From: Microscillaceae bacterium
GTDB taxonomy: Bacteria; Bacteroidota; Bacteroidia; Cytophagales; Microscillaceae
Length of the DNA: 50,698 nucleotides
Assembly (NCBI GenBank): GCA_025054775.1
Contig: JANWZA010000030.1
Location: 89,623-140,320, forward strand
Direction: 5' to 3'
Part shown: in pieces, positions 36,139-45,428 of the stretch
Position numbering within the stretch: position 1 is the first letter of the stretch
How the letters are laid out: each line of letters opens with the position of its first letter
Program-made: the position numbers and the translations under genes
Notes under the pieces: model-generated
What the model saw: the letters and a program-made list of their open reading frames with translations, nothing else
What the model was told of the DNA's origin: nothing
The model's database searches: none

Positions 36139-36783
36139 ATGCTATATACCCACGACTTGCTTGCAAAGCTACAACAACGCTTACAAGAGCCATTGCCCGG
36201 CCTGCAGGCTCACATACAAATGGCACCCTCAGACCGCATAGACTTTAATAACCAAAAAATGCTTTACACGCCTCGCCCCGATAGCAAACTCTCGGCAGTT
36301 ATGATTTTATGCTATCCTAAAAAGGATAAGATTTATTTCCCCCTTATTGTCCGACCTGACAACACAGGAGTGCACAGCGGGCAAATTGCTTTACCCGGAG
36401 GTAAAAAAGACGACACCGATACCGATTTGACAGCTACCGCCCTTCGCGAAACCCAAGAAGAAATGGGCATAAAAGTAGAAAAAGCACAAATTATAGGTAG
36501 TTTAACCGAATTTTACATCCCTCCAAGCAATTATATCGTTTATCCAAAGGTAGCTGTTCTCACACACACGCCCCACTTTGCCCCTAATCCCAGAGAAGTA
36601 GCCCAAATTATAGAGGTAGATTTACAATCCTTTTTCCAAGACTGCCCCAGAGTAACAAGACGAGTAAAAAGTTCCTACTTAGAGCGCGAAGTGCCTTGTT
36701 ATGAAATTCAAGACCATATCGTTTGGGGTGCTACTGCCGTCATCTTAAGCGAATTTAAGATGTTATTAGCCGAAATTTGGTAA
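36139..36783 (+). CDS. NUDIX hydrolase, CoA-pyrophosphatase (NudL/NUDT7) type
   Basis: A 214-residue hydrolase. The upstream signature VHSGQIALPGGKKDD and the NUDIX box TATALRETQEEMGI have the spacing of the coenzyme A diphosphatase subfamily (GGK-x-D, then TALRE and EE-x-G). The metal-binding REtqEE glutamates are present. Likely role is hydrolysis of CoA or acyl-CoA to 3',5'-ADP and 4'-phosphopantetheine, but related substrates are possible. Start at ATG 36,139. Sixty-six bases separate it from the ATP-grasp-like gene. Confidence 0.87.
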   Translation: MLYTHDLLAKLQQRLQEPLPGLQAHIQMAPSDRIDFNNQKMLYTPRPDSKLSAVMILCYPKKDKIYFPLIVRPDNTGVHSGQIALPGGKKDDTDTDLTATALRETQEEMGIKVEKAQIIGSLTEFYIPPSNYIVYPKVAVLTHTPHFAPNPREVAQIIEVDLQSFFQDCPRVTRRVKSSYLEREVPCYEIQDHIVWGATAVILSEFKMLLAEIW

Positions 36784-36849
36784 TTTGTCAAAAAAATATT
36801 TTTTTAGCACAAAACTATCTTCTAACTTAACCTACTTTTATATTGTACT

Positions 36850-38043
36850 ATGGTAAAAGAAGTTCGCCAACGATACAACGAAGCATTTAGCACCGCCCAA
36901 TATGAGGCTTTTTTGCAGAAAATCCACACCGATTTTCCCAACCAATTAGAATTTAGAGTGGCCGAAACCCCTATATTCGTCCCTAAGTCTCTCAAAAATA
37001 AATTGATAGAGGCTTGCGAGAGCATCATAGATACAATTGTAAGTCCTGATTTTAAGCAAAAAACACAAGCGGCTATCCCCAAACATCAATTCGTACCAAA
37101 TGAAAATGACCATAGCTCTTTTGTTGCCATCGATTTTGCCATCTGCCAAAACAAAGCAGGAGAACTCACCCCACAACTTATTGAACTACAAGGGTTCGCC
37201 TCCTTGTATGCTTTCCAAGCCTATATTGCCGAGCAGTTTCAACAGCATTTTTATTGCCCTGAAAATTATTCCTCTTTTTTCAACGGCTTTACCAAAGAAA
37301 GCTATTTAGCCGAACTCAAAAAATTGCTCTTAGGTAAACACAAGCCTGAAAATGTAATTCTATTAGAGATTTATCCCGAAACTCAAAAAACAAGAATAGA
37401 CTTTGCCGTTACCAAGCATTTCTTTGGGATTGAGCCCGTTTGCTATACCAAAATTATTCGCGAAGGAAGGCAAATTTTTTATGAAAAAGAGGGCAAAAAA
37501 GTTCAAATCAAACGTATTTATCACCGCCTTATTTTTGATGAATTAGAAACCTATCCCAACCTACAAACCAACTTCAACATGACCGATGATGTAGAGGTTG
37601 AATGGGTAGGACACCCTAATTGGTTTTTTAGAATTAGCAAATATACTTTGCCCTTGCTCGCCGACAACCCCTACGTACCTAAAAGCTACTTTTTGCACGA
37701 GCTCCAAACCTACCCTACGGATTTGGAAAACTACGTACTCAAACCGCTTTATTCTTTTGCAGGCACAGGTGTAAAACTCAACATCACCGCACAAGATTTG
37801 GACACAATCCAAGACCGTGAAAATTACCTCATTCAGAGAAAAGTACAGTACGTGCCTGTTATTCAAGCCCCTAACGGCATGGTAAAGTGCGAAATACGTA
37901 TGCTTTATATCTGGCACGACGATGCCCCACGCCCTGTATTAGCTACCAACCTTGCCCGCATGAGCCGCGGTGAAATGATTGGAGTTCGCTTTAACAAAGA
38001 TTTTGATTGGGTAGGTGGTACAGTATGTTTTTTTGAAGTATAA
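36850..38043 (+). CDS. ATP-grasp-like protein of unknown substrate
   Basis: A 397-residue protein I do not recognise as a named enzyme. The last third has ATP-grasp-like features: ENYVLKPLYSFAGTGVKLN (candidate ATP-binding lysine and glycine loop), ENYLIQRKVQYVPVI, and CEIRMLYIW before VRFNKDFDWVGGTV (acidic/Asn metal-ligand region). The N-terminal two thirds contains LIELQGFASLYAFQAYIA, and VILLEIYPETQKTRIDFAVT with a HFFGIEPV segment. It could be a peptide or amino-acid ligase. It lies between a CoA NUDIX gene and an amino-acid permease gene (30 bases downstream), which may hint at amino-acid substrates. No signal peptide. Confidence 0.7.
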   Translation: MVKEVRQRYNEAFSTAQYEAFLQKIHTDFPNQLEFRVAETPIFVPKSLKNKLIEACESIIDTIVSPDFKQKTQAAIPKHQFVPNENDHSSFVAIDFAICQNKAGELTPQLIELQGFASLYAFQAYIAEQFQQHFYCPENYSSFFNGFTKESYLAELKKLLLGKHKPENVILLEIYPETQKTRIDFAVTKHFFGIEPVCYTKIIREGRQIFYEKEGKKVQIKRIYHRLIFDELETYPNLQTNFNMTDDVEVEWVGHPNWFFRISKYTLPLLADNPYVPKSYFLHELQTYPTDLENYVLKPLYSFAGTGVKLNITAQDLDTIQDRENYLIQRKVQYVPVIQAPNGMVKCEIRMLYIWHDDAPRPVLATNLARMSRGEMIGVRFNKDFDWVGGTVCFFEV

Positions 38044-38073
38044 ATCTAATTTTTACACAAATTAGTTGTTATC

Positions 38074-39528
38074 ATGCCCGAAACCAACTTCAAAAAAGAA
38101 ATTCGTTTATTTGATGCCGTCATGCTCGTAGCAGGCACGATGATAGGCTCAGGAATTTTTATTGTCAGTGCTGATATTGCTCGCCAAACGGGTTCGGCAG
38201 GTTATCTCTTATTGGTTTGGCTACTCACAGGGCTAATTACCATGATGGGGGCTTTGAGCTACGGTGAACTTGCCGCCATGATGCCCAAAGCAGGCGGGCA
38301 GTACGTTTTTTTGAGAGAGGCATACAACCCACTGCTTGCTTTTTTATATGGCTGGACTTTGTTTATGGTTATCCAAACAGGCACTATTGCAGCTGTGGCA
38401 GTGGCTTTTGCCCGCTTTACAGGTGTACTTTTTCCTTTTTTTGACGAGAAAAATATCCTTTTACAATTCGGTGCGTTCAAAATTTCTACTACCCAACTCT
38501 TGGCTATTGGTTGTATTAGTTTGCTTACTTTTATCAATATCAAAGGGGTGCGGTATGCCAAATTTATTCAAAACTTTTTTGGGAGTACTAAAATTATTGC
38601 CCTATTTGCCCTCATTTTGTTGGGTTTGGCTATCGGTATCAATGTAGAAGTGGTAAAGTTGAACTGGGAAAACTTTTGGCAAGCCAAACAAGTCGTGCTT
38701 AATCCTGACGGAACAGTACAAGCTATTCAAACGATTGGTGGAATGGCACTCATTTCGGCTATTGGCGTAGCTATGGTAGGCTCACTCTTTTCTAGTGATG
38801 CATGGAATAACATCACCTTTGCAGGCGACGAGGTAGTAAATCCCCAAAAAACTATCCCTTTGAGTTTAGCCATCGGCACAGGATTGGTTACTTTGCTTTA
38901 TTTGCTTACCAACGTTGTCTATTTATTAGTGTTACCCTTGAGAGGTTTGCAAAATGGAACGACTGTTTTAGAGCGAGGCATACAATTTGCTACCAACGAC
39001 CGCGTTGCCGTTGCCGTTGCCGAAGCCTTAGGCGGAGAGTGGGCTTTGCTGGCTATTACCGTACTTATTATGGTTTCTACTTTCGGCTCCGACAACGGCT
39101 GTATTCTCTCAGGGGCAAGGGTATATTATGCTATTGCCAAAGATGGTTTATTTTTCAAAAACATGGCAAAACTCAATTCACAAGGGGTGCCTGCTAATGC
39201 CCTTATAGGGCAAGCTATTTGGGCTTCTTTGCTTTGTTTGTCAGGTACTTATGGCAATTTGTTAGACTACGTAGTATTTGCCGTACTGCTTTTCTACATA
39301 CTCACCATTGCAGGAATTTTCGTTTTGCGAAAAACACAACCACACACACCACGCCCTTACAAAGCCTTTGGCTATCCGTTTGTGCCTTTGCTTTACATCA
39401 TTCTTTGCAGTGCCATAGAAATTATTTTGCTTATCTACAAGCCTGAATATACGTGGGCAGGGCTGCTCATCGTGGGCTTGGGCATACCCATCTATTTTGT
39501 GTTTAAGCCCCAATCCAAATCTAATTAG
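38074..39528 (+). CDS. APC-family amino-acid permease
   Basis: A 484-residue inner-membrane transporter with about twelve hydrophobic helices. The start segment RLFDAVMLVAGTMIGSGIFI is the classic APC TM1 (G-S-G-I). Later helices include YLLVWLLTGLITMMGALSYG and SAIGVAMVGSLFSSDAWNNI, with typical loop residues such as FAGDEVVNPQKTIP. The family imports or exchanges amino acids with protons or other amino acids; the specific substrate is unknown. It follows the ATP-grasp-like gene by 30 bases. Confidence 0.92.
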   Translation: MPETNFKKEIRLFDAVMLVAGTMIGSGIFIVSADIARQTGSAGYLLLVWLLTGLITMMGALSYGELAAMMPKAGGQYVFLREAYNPLLAFLYGWTLFMVIQTGTIAAVAVAFARFTGVLFPFFDEKNILLQFGAFKISTTQLLAIGCISLLTFINIKGVRYAKFIQNFFGSTKIIALFALILLGLAIGINVEVVKLNWENFWQAKQVVLNPDGTVQAIQTIGGMALISAIGVAMVGSLFSSDAWNNITFAGDEVVNPQKTIPLSLAIGTGLVTLLYLLTNVVYLLVLPLRGLQNGTTVLERGIQFATNDRVAVAVAEALGGEWALLAITVLIMVSTFGSDNGCILSGARVYYAIAKDGLFFKNMAKLNSQGVPANALIGQAIWASLLCLSGTYGNLLDYVVFAVLLFYILTIAGIFVLRKTQPHTPRPYKAFGYPFVPLLYIILCSAIEIILLIYKPEYTWAGLLIVGLGIPIYFVFKPQSKSN

Positions 39529-39638
39529 CAATTGACTATCAAGAGTGAGCCTTGTAAGCAAAACTTGTTAAAACAACTTAACACACTTTGCTTGAACCTC
39601 AAATATTGCACGACCTTTCTACTTTTTTGCTTTTCTGA

Positions 39639-39672
39639 GATTTGCGTGTTAAATTGCACGCTCAAATCTTTG
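39639..39672 (+). terminator. Possible hairpin terminator after the permease
   Basis: An imperfect stem, GATTTG-CGTG (39,639-39,648) and CACG-CT-CAAATC (39,657-39,668), is followed by a short TTT. It lies immediately before the YfhO gene. The T tract is weak, so this could instead be a regulatory hairpin. Confidence 0.4.
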
Positions 39673-39685
39673 AAAATCAAAAATC

Positions 39686-42160
39686 ATGAACCCAAGCAAC
39701 CGTTATATTCAGCAAATCCTACCGCATAGTCTTATCATTTTAGGATTTATCGTATTGAGTTTTTTCTATACTTATCCTGTTTTGCAAGGCAAAATTTTAT
39801 TGCAAAATGACGTAATTCAAGCAAAAGGAGCAGCACAAGAATTAGTAAAATACGAACAAGAAACAGGCAAAAAAGCTCTCTGGACTAATAGCCTCTTTGG
39901 AGGTATGCCCGCTTATATGATTAAAATGGATTATCCTAATAGTTTGCCCACGCATTTAGGTAGATATTTTGTGAATTTGTTGCCCTCTCCTACCAATATC
40001 ATTTTTTGGTATTTGTTTGGGTTCTATTTGGCAATGGTGCTATTGGGCTACAATCGGTGGTTGGCTGTGTTGGGGGCTTTCGGATTTGCCTTTGCTTCTT
40101 ACAACATTATCAACATTGAGGCGGGACACGTTTCCAAATGCCTTGCTATCGCCTTTGCCCCACCTTTTATGGCAGCCGTGATATTGGCTTACAAAGGTAA
40201 ATATTGGCTCGGCGGTGCCTTAGCGGGCTTATTTGCTGCAATCCATCTCTACGCAAATCACGTACAAATTACTTACTACGTGCTTATTTCTTTGGGCTTA
40301 TATGTAATTTTTGATTTAGTGCAAAAAATCAAAACTTCCCAACTTAAAACTTTTTTTCAAGCTACCATCATTTTGGCAATAGCAGGCGTATTAGCTATTG
40401 GCTCTCACGCTTCGCGCCTTTGGACTACTTACGAATACACTAACTACACCATTCGTGGCAAATCCGAACTTACACCCAAAGACAAAAAAATAGAAGGTGG
40501 CACAGGACTTGACAAGGATTATGCTTTTCAATGGAGTTATGGCATTTCTGAATTATTTACTTTCCTTGTACCACACTTCTACGGTGGCTCGTCCAGTGGT
40601 GATTTGGGCAAAAGTTCGGCTACCTATAAGTTACTCATCAACCGCGATGTTCCCGCAGAACAAGCCTTGGAATTTTGTAAACAACAACCACTCTACTGGG
40701 GCAACCAACCTTTCACTTCAGGTCCCGCTTATTTGGGGGCTATTGTGTGTATGTTGTTTGTTTTCAGCTTTTTAGTAAGTACCTCTTGGGAAAAATGGTG
40801 GTTGCTCACTGTAAGTATCTTGTTCACTTTACTGTCTTTGGGTAAAAATTTTGAAACATTTAATTATTTGATGTTTGATTATTTTCCGCTTTACAATAAG
40901 TTCAGAGCCGTAACCATGATTTTGTCTGTATTGCAAATTTATGTGATGTGGCTTATTGTTATGGGTTTGCAAGAATTATTAGATACTTACCAAACCCTTG
41001 ATAAACAGGTTCTTATGAAAAAAATATACTATGCCGTAGGCAGTACAGCAGGGCTGGCTTTGGTACTTATGCTTTTCAGTGGAATGTTTTTAGATTTTCG
41101 CGGGGCAGGCGATGAGCAATATTTTGCAAGTTTGCAAAAAATGACAGGAAGTGAAGATTTTGCCAAACAAATTCTTTCTGCGCTTCGCCAAGACCGCAGT
41201 GGTATGCTTTGGAGTGATGCTTTTCGCTCTTTTATTTTTATCCTTTTGGCAGGAAGCTTACTTTGGGCATGGGCAAATCAATGGCTTAAATCTACGGAAT
41301 ACCTTTTAGCAGGTTGGATTGCTCTTATAGCTATGGATATGATGTGGGTAAGTAGTCGTTATCTTAATAGTAGTAATTACGTAAGTAAAAGTAGTTTGGA
41401 GAGCCGTTTTGAGCCTTCACAAGCAAATCTTACTATTCAAAAAGACAAGAGCATTTATCGCGTGGCAAATTTTGCTACTAATACCTTTCAAGATGCTATT
41501 ACTTCGTATCACCACCTTTCTATTGGAGGCTACCATGCGGCAAAAATGCGTCGTTTTCAAGAATTGATAGATAATCAAATTAGTAAAGGCAACGAGGCAA
41601 TTTTTGCTATGTTCAATACCAAATATTTTATTTTGACTAATGAAAAACAAGAAGAGATAGTACGAAAAAATGACAAGGCCTTGGGTAATGCGTGGTTTGT
41701 AAAGGAATATGAAATTGTTCCTAACGCTGATGCAGAAATGCAAGCCTTATCAAAAGAACGTTTTAATCCAGCCCAAACTGCCATAATTGACAAACGCTTT
41801 GAAAAAATTTTGAACGGTCTGAAAATTCAGTCAGATAGCTTAGCAACTATCAAATTAGTAAAATATGCCCCCGATGAATTGAAATATGAAAGTAATGCCC
41901 AAACTCCACAATTAGCCGTTTTTTCAGAAGTATATTACGACAAAGGTTGGCAAGCTTACCTTGATGGCAAACCTGTGAAACACTTACGAGCAAACTACAT
42001 CCTGAGGGCTATGCCTGTGCCTGCGGGTAAACACGTGATAGAGTTCAAATTTGCCCCACAAACTTACTATCAAGGCGAAAAGATTGCTCTCGTAAGTTCC
42101 ATATTATTGGCTTTAGTACTTACAGGAGGTTTATTTTTGCACTTACGCTTTGAAAAATAG
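39686..42160 (+). CDS. YfhO-family membrane protein (GT-C fold)
   Basis: An 824-residue polytopic protein with about a dozen transmembrane segments, including HSLIILGFIVLSFFYTYPVL at the N terminus and VSSILLALVLTGGLFLHL at the C terminus. Early segments with LQNDVIQAKGAAQELVKYEQ and the TNSLFGGMPAYMI motif are typical of Bacteroidota YfhO proteins, which resemble lipid-linked GT-C glycosyltransferases. The C-terminal part is a globular domain (VYYDKGWQAYLDGKPVKHLR). Role in envelope polysaccharide or lipoteichoic-type glycosylation is inferred. Start at ATG 39,686. Confidence 0.85.
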   Translation: MNPSNRYIQQILPHSLIILGFIVLSFFYTYPVLQGKILLQNDVIQAKGAAQELVKYEQETGKKALWTNSLFGGMPAYMIKMDYPNSLPTHLGRYFVNLLPSPTNIIFWYLFGFYLAMVLLGYNRWLAVLGAFGFAFASYNIINIEAGHVSKCLAIAFAPPFMAAVILAYKGKYWLGGALAGLFAAIHLYANHVQITYYVLISLGLYVIFDLVQKIKTSQLKTFFQATIILAIAGVLAIGSHASRLWTTYEYTNYTIRGKSELTPKDKKIEGGTGLDKDYAFQWSYGISELFTFLVPHFYGGSSSGDLGKSSATYKLLINRDVPAEQALEFCKQQPLYWGNQPFTSGPAYLGAIVCMLFVFSFLVSTSWEKWWLLTVSILFTLLSLGKNFETFNYLMFDYFPLYNKFRAVTMILSVLQIYVMWLIVMGLQELLDTYQTLDKQVLMKKIYYAVGSTAGLALVLMLFSGMFLDFRGAGDEQYFASLQKMTGSEDFAKQILSALRQDRSGMLWSDAFRSFIFILLAGSLLWAWANQWLKSTEYLLAGWIALIAMDMMWVSSRYLNSSNYVSKSSLESRFEPSQANLTIQKDKSIYRVANFATNTFQDAITSYHHLSIGGYHAAKMRRFQELIDNQISKGNEAIFAMFNTKYFILTNEKQEEIVRKNDKALGNAWFVKEYEIVPNADAEMQALSKERFNPAQTAIIDKRFEKILNGLKIQSDSLATIKLVKYAPDELKYESNAQTPQLAVFSEVYYDKGWQAYLDGKPVKHLRANYILRAMPVPAGKHVIEFKFAPQTYYQGEKIALVSSILLALVLTGGLFLHLRFEK

Positions 42161-42354
42161 TAAGCAAAATGATTATAGCTCTACGTATCTTAAATTCAGC
42201 TATGGGCGTGAGCTTGTCCTTGTATTAAGTTAAAAAGTTTTTAATTTTCATGAGAGCTTAAACCCTAAAAAAGCTCTGTGCAAATACTAAAGTAAAATAA
42301 ATTGTACTAACTATTTTACCAAAATCTAAATTTAAGCCGTAAATTAAGTTTATG

Positions 42355-43440
42355 TTATTTATCTAATTCATTTCGTTCAAATCTGTACGGATTAAGCACG
42401 CTTTGCCAAATGGTAAATTCGGTAGTATTTCCTTCTAAAAAATCTGTAAAAATATGGGCAAAATATGGTGCTAAGGAAGCTCCTTTTGAACCTAATCCGT
42501 TGAAAATAGCCATGTTAGTATAGGTTTTGTGTAGTCCAATAATTGGTCTACGGTCTTTGGTGGCAGGGCGTATGCCTGCTTTTTGGTCTATAATTTCGTA
42601 TCGTGGCTTAAAAATTTTATCTAATTTTTGGGTAAGTTCCTTTCGGGCTTGTTCTGTAATAGTCAGGTCAAGGTTATGCCATTGGTAGGTAGCCCCTACA
42701 CGTATGGTTCGCTTATTAAGTGGTAAAATAAAGATGCCTTGGTTAATAATTTGATGTATTTCAAGTTCCTGTTTCAAAGCTAGGTCTAACACTTCACCTT
42801 TTACCAAGTTGAAGGGCAAATGAGGAAAGAAGGGATTTTGCAAAGCCTGTTTGCCTTCACAAAAAATAATTTTGCGGGCTTTTATACCTTGCCACTCTAC
42901 CCAGTCGGTATGTATTTTGAGTAAGTTATACTCAAAATTAGTACGTATTATTGTTTTTCTCGGATTTTTCTCTAATTCAAAACTTTTAAGCATAGTAGGT
43001 ACATCAATGTATCCTGTCCAGTTTCCTATCCAGCCGCCAAGGTAATAATTATGGATAAGGTTTTGGTAATCAGTAATATCTATTAAATTATCAAAAATGA
43101 AATCTCTCCACTGAGGAGAGGCGCTTTGAGCGATCCAGGTATTTTGTTGTTCTATACTTTCAAAAGGGTGGTAAATAGGTATGGGATAAAAAAATTTGGA
43201 AGAAAGAGTATGCTCCATTTGTGGATAGAACTGAAACAAAAAGGGGAACAGCTTGTCAGCGAGCCAAGTTATAACTTGTCTTTTTCCTGTAACAGGGTTC
43301 AAGATACCTGCTGCAATTTGTGAACAGCCGTCTCCTTGCGTTTGGTCTATCATTACAATAGACTTGTTTTTTTGCAAAAGTGTATAACCAACAATCGTAC
43401 CTGCTAAACCTTGCCCTACAATCAAATAATCATACATCAT
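42355..43440 (-). CDS. FAD-dependent oxidoreductase, possible MnmC oxidase half
   Basis: A 361-residue DAO-family flavoprotein. The Rossmann motif DYLIVGQGLAGTIVGYTLL at about residue 4 binds FAD; CSQIAAGILNPVTGKRQ is the FAD-contacting loop; QKAGIRPATKDRRPIIG and FNGLGSKGASLAPYFA close the fold, ending NPYRFERNELD. The last three resemble the C-terminal domain of bifunctional MnmC, which oxidises carboxymethyl-aminomethyl-uridine in tRNA. The adjacent divergent gene is mnmD, the other half of MnmC. A generic amino-acid oxidase remains possible. I put the tRNA role at moderate confidence. Confidence 0.72.
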   Translation of the reverse strand: MMYDYLIVGQGLAGTIVGYTLLQKNKSIVMIDQTQGDGCSQIAAGILNPVTGKRQVITWLADKLFPFLFQFYPQMEHTLSSKFFYPIPIYHPFESIEQQNTWIAQSASPQWRDFIFDNLIDITDYQNLIHNYYLGGWIGNWTGYIDVPTMLKSFELEKNPRKTIIRTNFEYNLLKIHTDWVEWQGIKARKIIFCEGKQALQNPFFPHLPFNLVKGEVLDLALKQELEIHQIINQGIFILPLNKRTIRVGATYQWHNLDLTITEQARKELTQKLDKIFKPRYEIIDQKAGIRPATKDRRPIIGLHKTYTNMAIFNGLGSKGASLAPYFAHIFTDFLEGNTTEFTIWQSVLNPYRFERNELDK

Positions 43441-43538
43441 AGTTGTGCAATTTGCTTATTTCTACTAAACTTTCAATTTACCCTAAAAGTTATGCCTGAC
43501 GCAAAAAAGCCTAAACTAATCTCTCTTATTGCCTAATT

Positions 43539-43570
43539 TTTGCTCAATCGTATGAAAAACACTATATTTG
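43539..43570 (+). promoter_or_regulatory. Bacteroidota-type promoter of mnmD
   Basis: TTTG (43,539-43,542), a 20-base spacer and TATATTTG (43,563-43,570) fit the consensus, 35 bases before the mnmD start. Confidence 0.7.
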
Positions 43571-43604
43571 AAGGCTTAAACGAGAAAGAATTTTGGAGTT
43601 TTCT

Positions 43605-44279
43605 ATGAGTTTGGAAATAGTAGAAACGGCTGATGGCTCGCATAGTATTTTTAGTACTGATTTTGGGGAGAATTACCACTCGCGCCATGGGGCGTTGCAA
43701 GAGTCAAAGCACGTCTTCATTGAAGCAGGGCTTAATTATGTACTCACCTATAAAGAAAAGATTGATTTGTTAGAAGTTGGATTAGGAACCGCTCTCAATG
43801 CCTTGCTTACGTTGCAAACTGTATTAGATGTTCCCGCCGAAGTACACTATGTTGGATTAGAGCCTCTACCCGTTCCTATGGAATTGGTAAAGCAGTTAAA
43901 TTATCCCCAACTCCTATCGGCTGATGGATATTTGCAAGATTTTTTTTTCAAAATCCATGAGTGCCCATGGGAAGAGAAAGTAGAGATTTTAGGGAATTTT
44001 TCTATTACCAAACATCAAACGTCTTTGGAAAGCTTCAGTACAAACTTCCCTTCATTTGATTTAGTTTATTTTGATGCTTTTGCCCCTGTAAAACACCCTG
44101 TTTTGTGGGAAGTCCCTGCTTTACAACACCTGCATAGCTTAATGCGCGTAGGAGGTATTTTGGTAACGTACTGTGCCAAAGGGCAATTTAAGCGAAATTT
44201 GAAGGAAGTTGGTTTTTTAGTAGAGGCCTTACCAGGTCCAAAGGGCAAACGAGAAATGACAAGAGCTACCAAAATTTAA
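43605..44279 (+). CDS. mnmD: tRNA 5-methylaminomethyl-2-thiouridine methyltransferase (MnmD)
   Basis: A 224-residue methyltransferase of the DUF752/MnmD family, acting on U34 of tRNAs that decode two-fold degenerate codons. It has the TADGSHSIFSTDFGENYHSRHG start and DLLEVGLGTALNALLTL (SAM motif I), followed by FDLVYFDAFAPVKHPVLWE (motif IV region). I use ATG 43,605 (MSLEIVE) over the TTG at 43,593, since the promoter at 43,563 supports it and family members begin here. It is divergent from the FAD oxidoreductase gene. Confidence 0.9.
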   Translation: MSLEIVETADGSHSIFSTDFGENYHSRHGALQESKHVFIEAGLNYVLTYKEKIDLLEVGLGTALNALLTLQTVLDVPAEVHYVGLEPLPVPMELVKQLNYPQLLSADGYLQDFFFKIHECPWEEKVEILGNFSITKHQTSLESFSTNFPSFDLVYFDAFAPVKHPVLWEVPALQHLHSLMRVGGILVTYCAKGQFKRNLKEVGFLVEALPGPKGKREMTRATKI

Positions 44280-44497
44280 GTGAAATGAAACCTAGATATA
44301 TATTTTCCGTCTATATTCATGTTACTGGCAATTTGGACAAAATATTCAAATTGTTCGTATTTTCAACAAATATTACATTATTTAGCATATTTGGAGAGTA
44401 TCCGAAAAAGCCTTTTTTAGACGTAAATTTATACGATAAAAGCTTTTGAACTCAAATATTTTATTTTATTTATTTCAACATCTTTTCTTTTGAAATT
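44280..44497. other. Intergenic region before the small lipoprotein gene
   Basis: About 218 AT-rich bases between mnmD and the 37-codon lipoprotein. No good promoter motif, hairpin or ORF was recognised here. Confidence 0.4.
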
Positions 44498-44611
44498 ATG
44501 AAAAAGGTTGCAATTATCTTAGTAAGCTTGTGCTTTATCTTTACCTCTTGCTCTAAACGTTACACTTGTCCTACTTATACTTCTATAAAGGAAATAAGCG
44601 TGAGAAAGTGA
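44498..44611 (+). CDS. Very small lipoprotein (37 residues)
   Basis: The frame starts MKKVAIILVSLCFIFTSCSK and ends at TGA 44,609-44,611. It has a textbook lipoprotein signal (positive n-region, hydrophobic core, FTSC lipobox with Cys18) and a mature tail of only about 20 residues containing another cysteine (RYTCPTYTS). A hairpin terminator follows 25 bases later. It is too short for most automated callers. It might be a real micro-lipoprotein, a pheromone-like peptide or a decayed gene; family unknown. Confidence 0.65.
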   Translation: MKKVAIILVSLCFIFTSCSKRYTCPTYTSIKEISVRK

Positions 44612-44635
44612 ACTATAGGGCTTACTATTACCTTT

Positions 44636-44673
44636 CCAAGTTATCTTTTTGTTACAAAGGTAGCTTGGTTTTT
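44636..44673 (+). terminator. Terminator after the 37-residue lipoprotein
   Basis: The stem CCAAG (44,636-44,640) / CTTGG (44,664-44,668), extended by an inner ATCTTT/AAAG pairing, is followed by TTTTT. It lies between convergent genes and may serve both. Confidence 0.65.
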
Positions 44674-44698
44674 ACTATAAAATTAAGGGAATACTGGA

Positions 44699-45428
44699 TT
44701 ACTTAGCTAACCCATAAATCAAGATTCCTACTATAATAGCTAGTGCAGTAAAAGTAAACATGCCCAAGATACAAGCAAAAAATGCTTTTACATAGTTACT
44801 AATTCGATGGCTATCAAAGAATTGTCCTACTGCCCAACTACTATAAGTAAGCTCTACCCAAAAAGAAATTTGCATAAGTTGCAGACCTGATAGGGTTTGG
44901 GTGAGAGCAAAAAACCAATATATAAGCATGTTTATACCCATTACGAAGCAAAAAAGTACTGTAATTTCGAAAAAATTGTATTGATATTTCCTGAATAGCA
45001 GTTTAGCCCAAAGTGCAGTAAAAATACTCATAATTATATTGGCATATTCATAATTTGTTTGTATCCAATGCAAAATTAAATTCGCAGTAGTAACTATTTT
45101 GTCTCTTTCAGTATTGAATGATTCTATTGGTTGTTCAAAATGAAAAAATTGATTGAATACGGAATAAAAAAGAGAGGTTATTACTAAAAAAGTTATAGGC
45201 TTGACAAATTTTGTCCTATTTTCTGTTATAAAATATAAAATACCTTATGCTATGTCCTGGGTTGGTTAAAAGTTCTTTAATAGTGTAGAGAATACCTTTT
45301 TCCAATTGTAGCACCTGCCAAATTTCTTGGAGTATGTATTTTCCATCAATTCTCGGAGGTTTAGCAGATTGCCCACAAATAGGGCAAAAATTTTGGGTTA
45401 TTTCACTATTACAATTTTTGCAATTCAT
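44699..45428 (-). pseudogene. Frameshifted DUF3667-type gene
   Basis: Two minus-strand frames fit one protein. The upstream part, from 45,428 (MNCKNCNSEITQNFCPICGQ, a CxxC-CxxC zinc ribbon), runs through ILQEIWQVLQLEKGILYTIK and KELLTNPGHSIRYFI, then stops at 45,216. The next frame continues ENRTKFVKPITFLVITSLFY and leads into the three- to four-helix membrane part ending at 44,699. These are the segments of DUF3667 proteins in order. The whole interval is one base over a multiple of three, so a single +1 change near 45,220-45,235 (a TATTTTATATTTTAT tract) explains it. It could be a real pseudogene or a sequencing error. Confidence 0.75.

Noticed and set aside
39532-39729. A 65-codon frame between the permease and YfhO genes
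   Set aside because: It overlaps the start of YfhO and covers the candidate terminator hairpin; no recognisable features.
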